64,000 nucleotides of DNA from Persephonella sp. KM09-Lau-8 (GCF_000703085.1 NZ_JNLL01000001.1:1846986-1910985), one strand, 5' to 3'; positions 51,831 to 61,350 are shown, numbered from the stretch's first letter. Notes: generated by a model from the letters alone, not told the origin. Translations and numbers: made by a program.

Positions 51831-52445
51831 ATGAATAGAAAAGAAAAAATACTGGAGATTTTAAGAGAAAAAAAAGAAACTTCTGTAAAGGAACTTAGTA
51901 AGATATTTGGCGTTTCTGAGATGACCATATACAGAGATGTTCGTGAACTGGAACAGGAAGGACACGTAAAAAGGAAGCATGGAGCCGTTTTAATTAATGA
52001 TAAGGAAGAATCAGAATCTTTGATGGTTGATACATGCCCTATCTGTGATAAACCAATCACAAGAGCTTATCCTTACAGGATTACTATAGAAGACACAAAA
52101 GTTGTTGAAACATGCTGTGAGCATTGTGGATTTTTACTCCATAGCAGATATGAAGACAAAAAAGTTTCGGCAATCACATACGATTTTATAACAGAAAATC
52201 CTATCAGTGCTTTAAATGCATGGTATGTGGTTGGAAGTTCTGCCGTTCCTTGCTGTAGTCCAAGTGTTATACCATTTGCATCAAAAGAGGATGCAGAAAA
52301 ATTCAGTAAAGGGTTTGGCGGTCAGGTTATGAGTTTTATAGATGCTTATAACACAATTGTGAACAATATGAACATAAACCTGAAAAGCTGCTGTCATCCA
52401 CAGGAAACTGTTTTTAGAATTGACCAGCTTAAGAAAAAATCTTAG
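51831..52445 (+). CDS. DeoR-type HTH regulator fused to a NosL-like metal domain
   Basis: 204 aa. Residues ~1-55 form a DeoR-type HTH (KILEILREKKETSVKELSKIFGVSEMTIYRDV). From ~65 onward there is a Cys-rich domain: TCPICDKPI, VETCCEHCGFLLH, then WYVVGSSAVPCCSPSVIPFASKEDAEKF and GFGGQVMSFIDAY. The latter layout closely resembles NosL. So this should be a metal (probably copper) sensing regulator. AAGGAGA before the ATG; 10 bp after hisB. Its stop overlaps the convergent TusA gene by 4 bp. Confidence 0.75.
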   Translation: MNRKEKILEILREKKETSVKELSKIFGVSEMTIYRDVRELEQEGHVKRKHGAVLINDKEESESLMVDTCPICDKPITRAYPYRITIEDTKVVETCCEHCGFLLHSRYEDKKVSAITYDFITENPISALNAWYVVGSSAVPCCSPSVIPFASKEDAEKFSKGFGGQVMSFIDAYNTIVNNMNINLKSCCHPQETVFRIDQLKKKS

Positions 52446-53035
52446 CCTGCTATAATTGGATATTTTTTCTTCCTGTCTACAAGATGAATATTTTCAACAC
52501 CGAATTTGTTTTCTTTCAATAAATTAAATACTTCCTGAGCCCTTTCTTTATTTTTAAATCCGATAACAAGGCCACAGAACTCATAAATCTCATTTGGAAC
52601 AGGTAAAGTTGTAAAATCTTCTATTCCTTTTTCCTTAAGGAAATCTATTGCTCGGAATCCTTCAGGAATTGACATAAATGTGATTATATATTTGGGACCA
52701 GCTGATTTAAATATTCTGAAAAAGTATTCATAAAGATGGAGTTTTACACCAATTGCATAAAATCTAACTTTTTCCAGAAGAGTATCCCCATGCCAGCCTG
52801 TTCCTCTTTCTATAATGGCTTCATATACCCCATCTTTTTCTTGTAATGAAATCAGTTTATTCCCTGTATCATGGCACCATATCTGTATGTCTTTCTTAAA
52901 TGCTTTATCATCAGATAAGACTTTTACCTTCTCCCCTACAGGTATTTTTTTTAGTTCTCTGGATACATATATCAGGGGAGTAGGACAGAACATTCCCCTT
53001 GCATCTATTGTTTTAATATCTTCCTTTACTTGCAT
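52442..53035 (-). CDS. TusA domain fused to a DUF3343-like domain
   Basis: 197 aa. Residues ~7-78 are a TusA sulfur-carrier domain (IDARGMFCPTPLIYVSRELKKI, with the CPxP cysteine). Residues ~110-190 (YIITFMSIPEGFRAIDFLKEKGI, TTLPVPNEIYEFCGLVIGFKN) look like DUF3343, seen in putative Se/S carrier proteins, with a single conserved Cys in FCGL. Suggests two-step sulfur or selenium transfer. The start overlaps the HIT gene end by 10 bp. Confidence 0.75.
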   Translation of the reverse strand: MQVKEDIKTIDARGMFCPTPLIYVSRELKKIPVGEKVKVLSDDKAFKKDIQIWCHDTGNKLISLQEKDGVYEAIIERGTGWHGDTLLEKVRFYAIGVKLHLYEYFFRIFKSAGPKYIITFMSIPEGFRAIDFLKEKGIEDFTTLPVPNEIYEFCGLVIGFKNKERAQEVFNLLKENKFGVENIHLVDRKKKYPIIAG

Positions 53036-53373
53036 ACCAACCTTCCCAGTGGTTCTCCTCCAAGTAAATGCCAGTGGATATGGAAAACTTCCTGACCTGC
53101 ATCTTTACCTGTATTTACAATAAGTCTAAATCCTGTTTCTGCAATTCCCTGTTGTTTGGCTATCTCGTTTGCCTTAAGGATAATATGCCCAATAACGGGC
53201 TTATGTCTTCCTTCCAGATAAAGATTATTAGGTATATGTTCCTTTGGAACCAGTAGAATATGAACTTTTGCTTGAGGATTTATATCCTTAAAAGCCACCA
53301 TAATATCATCTTCATATACCATATCAGCTGGTATCTCTTTATTTATTATTTTGCAAAAAATACACTCGCTCAT
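53026..53373 (-). CDS. HIT-family nucleotide hydrolase (HinT-like)
   Basis: 115 aa. Starts MSECIFCKIINKEIPADMVYEDD; ends with the histidine triad GQEVFHIHWHLLGG. Cleaves aminoacyl or purine phosphoramidates. ATG at 53373 has GGAGG 7 bp upstream and the CxxC typical start, so the in-frame start at 53385 is discarded. Between hflX and the TusA fusion gene. Confidence 0.93.
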   Translation of the reverse strand: MSECIFCKIINKEIPADMVYEDDIMVAFKDINPQAKVHILLVPKEHIPNNLYLEGRHKPVIGHIILKANEIAKQQGIAETGFRLIVNTGKDAGQEVFHIHWHLLGGEPLGRLVCK

Positions 53374-53385
53374 TTTAGCCTCCAC

Positions 53386-54504
53386 TTAGTTATAACTAAC
53401 CAGATTTTTTTCACTGGCATATTTTTTCAGAATTTCCATCAGTTTGTCAAGGTTCCAGCCTTTTTCTGTGGATATGGTGATGGTTTCTCTGTTGCCTGTA
53501 AGAATATGCTCCTGACTTTCATCTAAAAACTCAGGAGATGGAACAAGTTTATCAACTTTATTAAGCACTACAACAGCAGGTTTATGGTCAACTTTTATTT
53601 TTTTGAGAATTTTTTCAACAGCTTCTAATTTTTCTTGCCAGTTTTCATCTGATACATCAACAACATGGAGTATAAGGTCTGCTTCCTCTACTTCTTCGAG
53701 GGTTGCCATAAATGCATCCATTATTTCTTTGGGCATATCCTTTACAAACCCAACTGTATCGGTAATAATCACCTTTTTTCCGATATCAGGAAATACTATA
53801 TAAGATGTTTTGGTATCCAGTGTGGCAAATAGCTGGTCTGATATAAACGCCTCCCTTTTTGTAAGTCTGTTCAGGAGACTGGATTTACCTGCATTAGTAT
53901 AGCCTACAAGGGCAACCTTAAGAAGATTTATATCTTTGTTTCTCCATTTCCTTTGCTGATATCTCTGCTTTTTGATGTATTCCAGTTCTTTTTTTATTTT
54001 TGCTATTCTTTCTTTAATTCTTCTGACCTTGATTTCACCTAATTTTTCACCTGCACCTTTTGTTTTCATACCACCGCCAATTCTGGAGAGTGCCTTACCT
54101 TTCTGTCCATATACTCTTGGAAGCTCATGCTGAAGTGTTGCTAACTCAACCTGAAGTTTTGCCTGTTTTGTTTTTGCCCTTTCGGAAAATATAGAAAGTA
54201 TAAGGTCTGTCCTGTCTAAGACATTAACCCCTGTTATATTTTCTATATTTGTGATTTGAACAGGAGTTAACTGGGTATCAAAGATTATTGTATCTGCCTG
54301 AGTTCCCTCGGCAAGTTCTTTAAGCTGTTTTACTTTTCCTTTTCCGATATATGTAGCAGGGTCTGGATGTTCCCTTTTTTGATATAGTTTACCTATTGTA
54401 ATGCCATCAAGGGCTTCAACAAGCCCTTCCAGCTCATTTAAAGAGTATCTAAGCTCTTTTTCTGTTTTATCAGGGGTTTTTACGCCTACTAAAATACACC
54501 TCAT
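53386..54504 (-). CDS. hflX: Ribosome-associated GTPase HflX
   Basis: 372 aa. N-terminal HflX domain with DPATYIGKGKVKQLKEL, a coiled-coil middle (GGMKTKGAGEKLGEIKVRRIKERI) and G domain: G1 ALVGYTNAGKSSL, G3 DTVGFVKDMP, G4 VLNKVDKL. Splits stalled ribosomes. Part of the conserved miaA-hfq-hflX cluster. Confidence 0.96.
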   Translation of the reverse strand: MRCILVGVKTPDKTEKELRYSLNELEGLVEALDGITIGKLYQKREHPDPATYIGKGKVKQLKELAEGTQADTIIFDTQLTPVQITNIENITGVNVLDRTDLILSIFSERAKTKQAKLQVELATLQHELPRVYGQKGKALSRIGGGMKTKGAGEKLGEIKVRRIKERIAKIKKELEYIKKQRYQQRKWRNKDINLLKVALVGYTNAGKSSLLNRLTKREAFISDQLFATLDTKTSYIVFPDIGKKVIITDTVGFVKDMPKEIMDAFMATLEEVEEADLILHVVDVSDENWQEKLEAVEKILKKIKVDHKPAVVVLNKVDKLVPSPEFLDESQEHILTGNRETITISTEKGWNLDKLMEILKKYASEKNLVSYN

Positions 54505-54525
54505 ACTGCAAAATATATATAGATT

Positions 54526-54717
54526 TTAAGTTTCTGCAACGATAGTGCTTATTGCATGTTTATAAACAAGCTGTTTTTCCCCATTTACATCAAGGAGTAT
54601 TGTAAACTGGTCTGCTTCAAGGATTTTTCCTGTTATTCTTGTTCCTCTTGTTAGATAGATAACAACTTCTTTTCCTTCTTCTTTCAATTCTTGAAGCAGC
54701 TCATCCTGCACGTTCAT
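54526..54717 (-). CDS. hfq: RNA chaperone Hfq
   Basis: 63 aa. Sm1 (VVIYLTRGTRITGKILEADQFTILL) and Sm2 (LVYKHAISTI) motifs; the KHAI of Sm2 matches the YKHA Hfq consensus. No long C-terminal tail. Forms a hexamer that pairs sRNA with mRNA. Overlaps the miaA stop by 4 bp. Confidence 0.95.
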   Translation of the reverse strand: MNVQDELLQELKEEGKEVVIYLTRGTRITGKILEADQFTILLDVNGEKQLVYKHAISTIVAET

Positions 54718-55637
54718 TTTGATACCTCCACTTCATATTTTTTTATAATTGTATCTAAAAGTTTTTCTTTTGTATAGGTGAAAGGGTCTATCCAGAGCCA
54801 GCCATTTTCAGATTTTAATTTAGACCTGAAAGCTCTTTTCTGCCTTTTTGCAAAATCCTTTGTGTTTTTCACAACCATATCTTTTGCTTCATCTAAGGAT
54901 ATTTCTCCTTTAAGATAAGGGATAATCTCTTTGTAGCCAATAGCCTGTTTTGCAGTGATGCTGTTTTCATAACCCATATCCATAAGATTTTTTACTTCAT
55001 CCACAAGCCCTAACCTGAACATTTTATCTACCCTTTTTTCAATTCTGTCCCATAATTTTTCCCTGTCTGTATGAAACACAAAGCCTATAAAATCATATTT
55101 TTTTTCTTTAAAGCTGTGTTCCTTTTGGAATGAGGAAAAAGGCTTTCCGCTAATTTCATAAACCTCAAGGGCCCTAACTATTCGCTTTGTATCATTTGGA
55201 TGAATTTTAGCAGCATATTCTGGGTCAATCTGTTTTAGTTTTTCATATAGATTTTTTTCTTTATAAAGTCTTTCACGGATTTTCCAGTCTGTTGGTGGTG
55301 CTTCTGATAAACCATATAAAAGGGTCTGAATATAAAGCCATGTCCCCCCGACAATAATAGGAAGTTTTCCCCTTTCCTGTATATCCTTTATTTTTTCCTG
55401 TGCCAGCTCAATAAAATCCTTTGCTGAAAAATTGTAGTCAGGTTCAACCACATCAATAAGGTAATGGGGAATTCCTTGCATCTCTTCTGGTGTAGGTTTT
55501 GCCGTTCCTATGTCCATATATTTATAGACCATCATAGAGTCTGCACTTATAATTTCTCCGTTTATTTGTTTTGCAACCTCCACTGCAATTTCTGATTTAC
55601 CTGTTGCAGTAAGCCCAGTTATGACTATAATTTTCAT
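54714..55637 (-). CDS. miaA: tRNA dimethylallyltransferase
   Basis: 307 aa. P-loop ITGLTATGKSEIAVEVA, SADSMMVYKYMDIGTAKP, VGGTWLYIQTLLYG, TAKQAIGYKE and the basic RQKRAFRSKL segment are MiaA hallmarks. Adds the dimethylallyl group to A37 of tRNAs. Start at ATG 55637 (GGTGG upstream) rather than GTG 55646. Heads the miaA-hfq-hflX operon. Confidence 0.95.
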   Translation of the reverse strand: MKIIVITGLTATGKSEIAVEVAKQINGEIISADSMMVYKYMDIGTAKPTPEEMQGIPHYLIDVVEPDYNFSAKDFIELAQEKIKDIQERGKLPIIVGGTWLYIQTLLYGLSEAPPTDWKIRERLYKEKNLYEKLKQIDPEYAAKIHPNDTKRIVRALEVYEISGKPFSSFQKEHSFKEKKYDFIGFVFHTDREKLWDRIEKRVDKMFRLGLVDEVKNLMDMGYENSITAKQAIGYKEIIPYLKGEISLDEAKDMVVKNTKDFAKRQKRAFRSKLKSENGWLWIDPFTYTKEKLLDTIIKKYEVEVSK

Positions 55638-55716
55638 CCTGTCCACCTTTTATTTTACAAATGTTATAAAATATACGAAAAATTATAAAAGTTTTTGTAA
55701 ATTGCAAAGGTAAATA

Positions 55717-56400
55717 ATGAAGAAAAAAGGCGCTAAAACATCAATAGAAAAGGCTTTAGATTTAATAGAAACATTAAAAGAAAAAGAGCATTTAGGGGTA
55801 ACAGAATTAAGTGGTATTCTGGGATTGAATAAAAACAATGTTTTCAGGATACTTGCCACCCTTGAAGTAAAGGGAATAGTGGAACAGGATAAGGAAACAG
55901 AGCATTATAAACTGGGTATGAAATTACTTTCTCTGGAGCATGCATATCTGCAGAGTTTAAAATTCTTAAAAGTTATTAGACCATTTATCAGAGCACTGAG
56001 AAACAAACTTCAGGAAAGTGTTTATATATCAGTTTTACATAAGGATTCTATTGTTTACATATACTCTGAAGATAGTAAAAGGTCTGTGCTGGTTAATTCC
56101 CGTATCGGTAGGAGATTTTCTGCAGATACTACAGCTGCAGGCAAGGCATTAAAAAAAGCTTTTAAAACAGAAGATTTTCCTGTTGAGGAAGATTGGGAGC
56201 AGACTGAGCCAGAAGTGGCGGAAATTTCATCTGTTATTCGGGATGACCATAATCAGCCTATAGCAGCTATTTCTATAATTCTTCCTGCTCAGAGGGCTAA
56301 AAAGGAAGATATAAAACTGATGAAAAAAATGCTACAGCAGACCTGTATTGAAGCTTCAGAAAGGCTTAAGGAATCACAGCTCTCTGCTAACAAAAGGTAG
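55717..56400 (+). CDS. IclR-family transcriptional regulator
   Basis: 227 aa. N-terminal winged HTH (SIEKALDLIETLKEKEHLGVTELSGILGLNKNNVFRILATLEVKG) and a C-terminal effector domain (SRIGRRFSADTTAAGKALKKAF; AAISIILPAQRA). Effector unknown. Divergent from miaA. Its last 27 bp overlap the convergent lptD end. Confidence 0.9.
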   Translation: MKKKGAKTSIEKALDLIETLKEKEHLGVTELSGILGLNKNNVFRILATLEVKGIVEQDKETEHYKLGMKLLSLEHAYLQSLKFLKVIRPFIRALRNKLQESVYISVLHKDSIVYIYSEDSKRSVLVNSRIGRRFSADTTAAGKALKKAFKTEDFPVEEDWEQTEPEVAEISSVIRDDHNQPIAAISIILPAQRAKKEDIKLMKKMLQQTCIEASERLKESQLSANKR

Positions 56401-58416
56401 TTTTATATCTGTCCTGAGGATATTTATATAAACATAAACTGAGCTAAATGTTTTTCCAGTATCCTTGTTGAAATCCTCTCTGTAATCAACTCTCAGTCTC
56501 CAGCATTTTCTATCAAGTGTAAATTTCAGACTTTTTCTCTGAACATAGCCGTCTCTTATATTATTCAAAATACTACCTGAAATTATTATATTTTTTAAAG
56601 TTAAAGATAGAGTCTGATTAACCTGATTTGTGCTCTGGCTGCCTTCAAATAATCCTTTGTCAAAGGAATGGGAAACAGAATATCTTAACCAGCTGGTAAC
56701 AGGGATAGATATAGAGCTGATAGACCTGACTATCTGATTAAAGTAAAAATCATAATACAATGTATTTTCCCCTGAATATCCATTTATACTGAAATAAATT
56801 TTGTTTCTTAAAGGTTTTCTATGTCCGTCCAGCCTGTTATTTCCCAGATAGTAATAATTATTTAACGTATATCCTGTTGAAATTTCCCATGATAAAAAGT
56901 CCTGTGTATCCTTAAAACTAAGTATATTGTAAAGGGAAAAATCTATATCCTTGGCATCCTTTACCCTGTCTTCCCTATCAAAGTAGGGCAATTTTTCCTG
57001 ATTTACTTTGGATACATGGTATATCTTTATTTCGGGAATTATAGAATGGGTAAATTTCTCATATTCTTTAGATGATAAATGTCTTATCCTATCCTCTATT
57101 TTAAATATATTTCTGGTAGGATTTTTATTGCCATTTACCTTTTCAGAAAGCATATACCATGTTGCCCGGGGTGAAAAACTCAGAGTGTTAGAAAAACTCC
57201 TGAAGTTGTTATAAAGTTGTAGGTTAAGGGTGTTATCACTTCTTATTCCTGAAACTCCCTCTTCCCTGTAAAAATTTGTATTTACAGACAGAAAATCAAA
57301 ATAGAATGGAATATTCTCAAATGGTTTTCTTTTTTTCAGATAAAACCTGAATTCAGGAAGTCTTTGGAGAGTTTCCTCATTGGAAATTCTTGACAGGTCA
57401 TATAGGAAATCAAAATTCAGTTCTACAGTGTAATTTCTTTTATCCATAAGGGCTATAAGCTGGGTTTTGGTATAGGCTTTATATCTCAGGTCGGTTGAAT
57501 TATAAATATCCTCAAAGAAGTAAGGGTCACTGGGGATATCATACTTAAAATAGATATCAAAATCATTCCATTGCTTATATAATTTCCCGTGGACTCTCCA
57601 TCTGTTTCTCAGCTTTTTACCTTTTCTTCCCTGCCACCATTTTCCATCAGGATCATTTTCATTAAAAACGATAAAATCCCCTGTATAAAACTCATCAGAT
57701 GAAAATCTGTTTCTATACTGGATATCAAGTCCTTTTCCCTGTTGATTACGGTAATCAAATGTAAAAGTCATATCAGAATGCCTTGTTAAAACAAGAAAAA
57801 ATGGCTGAATTATCTTAAAATCGTTATAGCTATCATTTCCTATTTCAGGGAATAATAAACCTGTTTTCCTTGAGGTTGCAGGATAAGAAAAATATGGCGA
57901 GAAAAAGACAGGAATTTTACAAAATCTGAGGGAAATGTTATAAAAAACTATCTCTTTTTTTTCAATTAAAATTCCCTTTTTGGTTTTAAAATACCAGTCA
58001 TAGTTATCAAAAGAACAGGTGGAAAACTCGCCATTATAAAAGTGGTATTTGTTTTTTTCCTTTTTTACCCTCTCGGCTTTTATGTAATAACGGCCGTCTA
58101 TAACACCCTTAACATTTTTAAATTCTCCATAATAGCCCTTTTCGTCAATCCAGCCTTCTGTTCCAGTCAGGTCATATTTAGGAGTTTTTACTCTAATATG
58201 TCCATATAGATATATCTTTTTCTGGAGCTGGTCATATATAATTTTGTCTGCTTTAAGGGTTTCATTTTTGTATTTGACAACCACATCTCCAATAGCTATT
58301 ATTTTGCCGTCATTTTCTCTGTATATATTTTCTGCCTCAATAGAAACAGGGGTTTTCCCAAAAGAATAAACAACAAGACTACACAGCAAAAAAATTGATA
58401 TTATAATTTTCCTCAA
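56374..58416 (-). CDS. lptD: LPS assembly outer membrane protein LptD
   Basis: 680 aa. Signal peptide to ~residue 20, N-terminal OstA jellyroll (VSIEAENIYRENDGKIIAIGDVVVKYKNETLKADKIIYD, residues ~24-130), then a long barrel region with the PYFSYPATSRKTGLLFPEIG segment typical of LptD. Inserts LPS into the outer leaflet. Few Cys, so the disulfide-controlled maturation of E. coli LptD is probably absent. Confidence 0.92.
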   Translation of the reverse strand: MRKIIISIFLLCSLVVYSFGKTPVSIEAENIYRENDGKIIAIGDVVVKYKNETLKADKIIYDQLQKKIYLYGHIRVKTPKYDLTGTEGWIDEKGYYGEFKNVKGVIDGRYYIKAERVKKEKNKYHFYNGEFSTCSFDNYDWYFKTKKGILIEKKEIVFYNISLRFCKIPVFFSPYFSYPATSRKTGLLFPEIGNDSYNDFKIIQPFFLVLTRHSDMTFTFDYRNQQGKGLDIQYRNRFSSDEFYTGDFIVFNENDPDGKWWQGRKGKKLRNRWRVHGKLYKQWNDFDIYFKYDIPSDPYFFEDIYNSTDLRYKAYTKTQLIALMDKRNYTVELNFDFLYDLSRISNEETLQRLPEFRFYLKKRKPFENIPFYFDFLSVNTNFYREEGVSGIRSDNTLNLQLYNNFRSFSNTLSFSPRATWYMLSEKVNGNKNPTRNIFKIEDRIRHLSSKEYEKFTHSIIPEIKIYHVSKVNQEKLPYFDREDRVKDAKDIDFSLYNILSFKDTQDFLSWEISTGYTLNNYYYLGNNRLDGHRKPLRNKIYFSINGYSGENTLYYDFYFNQIVRSISSISIPVTSWLRYSVSHSFDKGLFEGSQSTNQVNQTLSLTLKNIIISGSILNNIRDGYVQRKSLKFTLDRKCWRLRVDYREDFNKDTGKTFSSVYVYINILRTDIKLPFVSREL

Positions 58417-58473
58417 GTAATACCCTCGTTATATTGTGTGGAATAAATATTATAAATTATTTCGGAGTGTTAA

Positions 58474-59253
58474 ATGGAAAAACCAAGGGAGTGGCTCAGG
58501 GAAAAAAGTATAGCAAAAAAGGTTTTATCCCAGGCAAATGTTATATTTGAAGTAGTTGATGCCAGAATACCACAGGAAACAAGAAACAAAGTTGTTGAGC
58601 AGCTTGCAAAAGAAAGGAATAAAAAACTGTATATCATCCTGAACAAAGCAGATTTAGTGCCTAAAGATTTTGTTGAAAAAGCAAAAAAACAGATATCCCA
58701 GGAATATCCTGCTATTGTTTTTTCAGCACATAAAAATATAGGAAAAAAAGAGCTGGAAAAAGTTATAAAAGAACTTGCAAAAGAAAAGAAAATAATAAAA
58801 ATCGGGGTGCTGGGGTATCCAAATGTTGGCAAATCCTCCTTAATAAACACCCTTAAAAAGAAAAAAGTAGCAACAACATCCCCAAAACCGGGAATGACAA
58901 GGGGAGAAAAGCTGATAAGACTGGACAAAAATGTATATCTGATAGATACTCCGGGGATTATAACCCTTGAATTTCAGGAAGACCTTGCATTAAAAGGTTC
59001 ATGGATACCTGAAAAATTAGAACAGCCTGTAGAGGTTGCATACAAATTCATAGAAAAAATACTACAGCACAGACCACAGGCTCTTAGAGAAGCTTATGGT
59101 ATAGAGCCTGATGAAGACCCTTTAAAAACCCTTGAAAAAATAGGAGAAAAACTTAATTACAGAGTATCCGGTGGAGGCGTAGATTTAGATAGAACAGCAA
59201 AGAAAGTATTATGGGATTGGATAAAAGGGCATATCAAAGCCTTCTGGCTTTAG
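58474..59253 (+). CDS. rbgA: Circularly permuted GTPase, RbgA/YlqF family
   Basis: 259 aa. G motifs occur in the permuted order G4 (ILNKADLV), then G1 (GVLGYPNVGKSSLINTL), G2 region, G3 (DTPGII), followed by a helical C-terminal domain. RbgA-type enzymes act in 50S subunit maturation. A GGAGTG site precedes the ATG. Last bases overlap the convergent PilZ gene. Confidence 0.9.
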   Translation: MEKPREWLREKSIAKKVLSQANVIFEVVDARIPQETRNKVVEQLAKERNKKLYIILNKADLVPKDFVEKAKKQISQEYPAIVFSAHKNIGKKELEKVIKELAKEKKIIKIGVLGYPNVGKSSLINTLKKKKVATTSPKPGMTRGEKLIRLDKNVYLIDTPGIITLEFQEDLALKGSWIPEKLEQPVEVAYKFIEKILQHRPQALREAYGIEPDEDPLKTLEKIGEKLNYRVSGGGVDLDRTAKKVLWDWIKGHIKAFWL

Positions 59254-59885
59254 GCCTTAAACATAAAAATCTTTCTGGCTATCTCCCTCTGTCTATTCAT
59301 TATATATCTGGCAATTTTATCCTGGTCTTTAAGAGATATATCTGTAATTTTAATACCGGCTCTGTCTGTTTCTTTATGGACAATAACGCCTTTGAGTTTC
59401 ATGATTTCATTTTTTATTCGAAGTAGAAATTCATACTCTTTGCCTACCTGTAGATGAGCTATTTCTTCCTTTTTACCTGATATGCCTATTCCTGCCTCGC
59501 TTATATCTTCAACTTTTAATTCCTTGTTTTCTATCATTATTTTTATATCATCTTCAGGGGAAACTTTTACTCGGACATAAGACCTGTTAAGTTTAGGTTC
59601 TGTGGCTATTTCTGGAAATGTTGTGGCAATCTCCTTATCATCATATGATATAACTGACAGAGTGAATATCTCTTCATCCTTTTTAAAAAATAAAACCCTT
59701 TCATACTGCAAAACAGGCAGCAGTTTAGGGTCATTCTTCCATATTATCTGTCTGTGAGCCTCATCAACGGTTTCAAGCTCTAAAATACCATTTACAGGAA
59801 TTTCCTCATAAAAAATAACAACATTAATCTTTTTCTGTTTTTTTAACCATCCTATAAGCTTCCAGTATGATTTTGTTTCTTCCAT
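59250..59885 (-). CDS. PilZ-domain c-di-GMP receptor
   Basis: 211 aa. An N-terminal YcgR-like beta domain (residues ~1-100), then PilZ: RSYVR (RxxxR, ~102-106) and DISEAGIGI (D/NxSxxG), both needed for c-di-GMP binding. C-terminal part ends in a helix. With the GGDEF enzyme at 32611, it could link c-di-GMP to motility or to the polysaccharide locus, but nothing in the sequence ties it to a target. Confidence 0.85.
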   Translation of the reverse strand: MEETKSYWKLIGWLKKQKKINVVIFYEEIPVNGILELETVDEAHRQIIWKNDPKLLPVLQYERVLFFKKDEEIFTLSVISYDDKEIATTFPEIATEPKLNRSYVRVKVSPEDDIKIMIENKELKVEDISEAGIGISGKKEEIAHLQVGKEYEFLLRIKNEIMKLKGVIVHKETDRAGIKITDISLKDQDKIARYIMNRQREIARKIFMFKA

Positions 59886-59919
59886 TTTCCACCTTATAAT
59901 AGTTTCGGAGGGAGGTTAA

Positions 59920-60978
59920 ATGTCTATTATAGACTACATTGAGTTTTCTTTCATAAAAGGAGTGGGAAACAGGACTATCAAACGGATATATGAAGAATTT
60001 GGAAATCTCTCAACACCTCTAAAAAATCCTGAAATTTTGATTGAAAAGTTTGGAAAATCAGTTTATCAGCTTGTTAAAAATAGACCTCTGGAATTAAGGG
60101 AAAGAGCAGAAAAGGAGTATCAGCTTGCTTTAAAAAAGGGATTTAATCTTGTATCTCTGGCCGATGAAGAGTATCCACAGCTTTTAAAAGAAATACCTGA
60201 CCCACCTGTTTATATTTATTACACAGGTAAACTTCCAGATAACAGGAGCATTTCTATTGTAGGAAGTAGAAAGTTTTCTTCTTATGGCAAAACTATAACC
60301 ACTAAACTTGTTGAACAGCTTGTTAATGATGGTATCTGTATTATTTCAGGGTTTGCTGCAGGAATTGATAGTATAGCCCATAGTGTTACTCTTGAAAATG
60401 GGGGGCATACAGTTGCAGTTCTGGGAAATGGTATAGACCAGATTTTTCCTAATGAGAATAAAAAACTTTATGAAAAGATAATAGAAAATGGCTGTTTAAT
60501 TTCTGAATTTCCAATAGGAACAAAGGCTTCTAAGTATACATTTCCCATTAGAAATAGGATAATAGCAGGCTTATCCTATGGCACTGTTATTACAGAAGCA
60601 GGAGAAAAATCAGGGGCATTAATAACGGCAAAATATGCTAATGAATATGGTAGAGTGGTTTTTTCTGTTCCTACAAACATAACAAATCCTTATGGCAGAG
60701 GAAATAATCTTCTAATAAAAGAGGGTGCTATTCCTTTAACTGAGATTGAGGATATTTATGAACATATTCCGTATTTAAACAAAAATAATTTTACGGAAAA
60801 TATTCAACTTTCAGAAGAAGAAAAGAAAATACTAAACGCTATGACCGAACCTGTCCATATCGATACTGTTGTTGAAAAAACAGGAATTCCTTATGACAGA
60901 CTAATAAATCTTATTTTTGAAATGGAACTGAAAGATTTAATATCAAGTAACGATGGGATGTATATTAGAAAAATTTAG
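59920..60978 (+). CDS. dprA: DNA processing protein DprA
   Basis: 352 aa. Rossmann-like core with SIVGSRKFSSYGK, SGFAAGIDSIAHSVTL, LGNGIDQIFP, FPIRNRIIAGLSYGTVITEAGEKSGALITA; C-terminal winged helix (LNAMTEPVHIDTVVEKTGI). Loads RecA on incoming single-stranded DNA in natural transformation. GGAGG before the ATG. Its stop overlaps the convergent higA by 4 bp. Confidence 0.95.
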   Translation: MSIIDYIEFSFIKGVGNRTIKRIYEEFGNLSTPLKNPEILIEKFGKSVYQLVKNRPLELRERAEKEYQLALKKGFNLVSLADEEYPQLLKEIPDPPVYIYYTGKLPDNRSISIVGSRKFSSYGKTITTKLVEQLVNDGICIISGFAAGIDSIAHSVTLENGGHTVAVLGNGIDQIFPNENKKLYEKIIENGCLISEFPIGTKASKYTFPIRNRIIAGLSYGTVITEAGEKSGALITAKYANEYGRVVFSVPTNITNPYGRGNNLLIKEGAIPLTEIEDIYEHIPYLNKNNFTENIQLSEEEKKILNAMTEPVHIDTVVEKTGIPYDRLINLIFEMELKDLISSNDGMYIRKI

Positions 60979-61337
60979 TTTTGTTTGATTGCTTTAGGTC
61001 TTTTTTTGAATTTTCTATTAGGTTTATTATAGGCTTTCCATAAATCATAATCCATCTGTAGTCCAAGCCAAAACTCTGGAGTTGTTCCAAATCTTTCTGC
61101 CAATCTTATAGCCATTTCAGGAGTTATACCTCTTTTTTTATTTACTATTTCATTAACAGCTCTTATACTAACACCAAGTTCTCGCGCCAATTGAGATTGG
61201 GAAAGACCTAAGGGCTTCATAAATTCTTCTTCAAGAATTTCCCCTGGATGGGTAGGTTCTCTTTCAAGCTGTGTAATAGAAATTGTTTCCAATCGTTGCT
61301 GTTTTTTTAAAGCTTCCTTGAATTCTTTCAAGTTCAT
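60975..61337 (-). CDS. higA: HigA-family antitoxin
   Basis: 120 aa. Core THPGEILEEEFMKPLGLSQSQLARELGVSIRAVNEIVNKKRGITPEMAIRLAERFGTTPEFWLGLQ is the VapI/HigA pattern (residues ~29-95), with an N-terminal extension of ~28 residues. Binds DNA and neutralises HigB. Second gene of a toxin-first pair. Confidence 0.9.
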   Translation of the reverse strand: MNLKEFKEALKKQQRLETISITQLEREPTHPGEILEEEFMKPLGLSQSQLARELGVSIRAVNEIVNKKRGITPEMAIRLAERFGTTPEFWLGLQMDYDLWKAYNKPNRKFKKRPKAIKQN

Positions 61338-61350
61338 ATTTGAAACTCCC

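Noticed and set aside
58470..58928. Minus-strand reading frame of 152 codons opposite the RbgA-type GTPase gene
   Set aside because: It is the reverse of conserved GTPase motifs, rich in Ser/Phe, with no recognisable domain.
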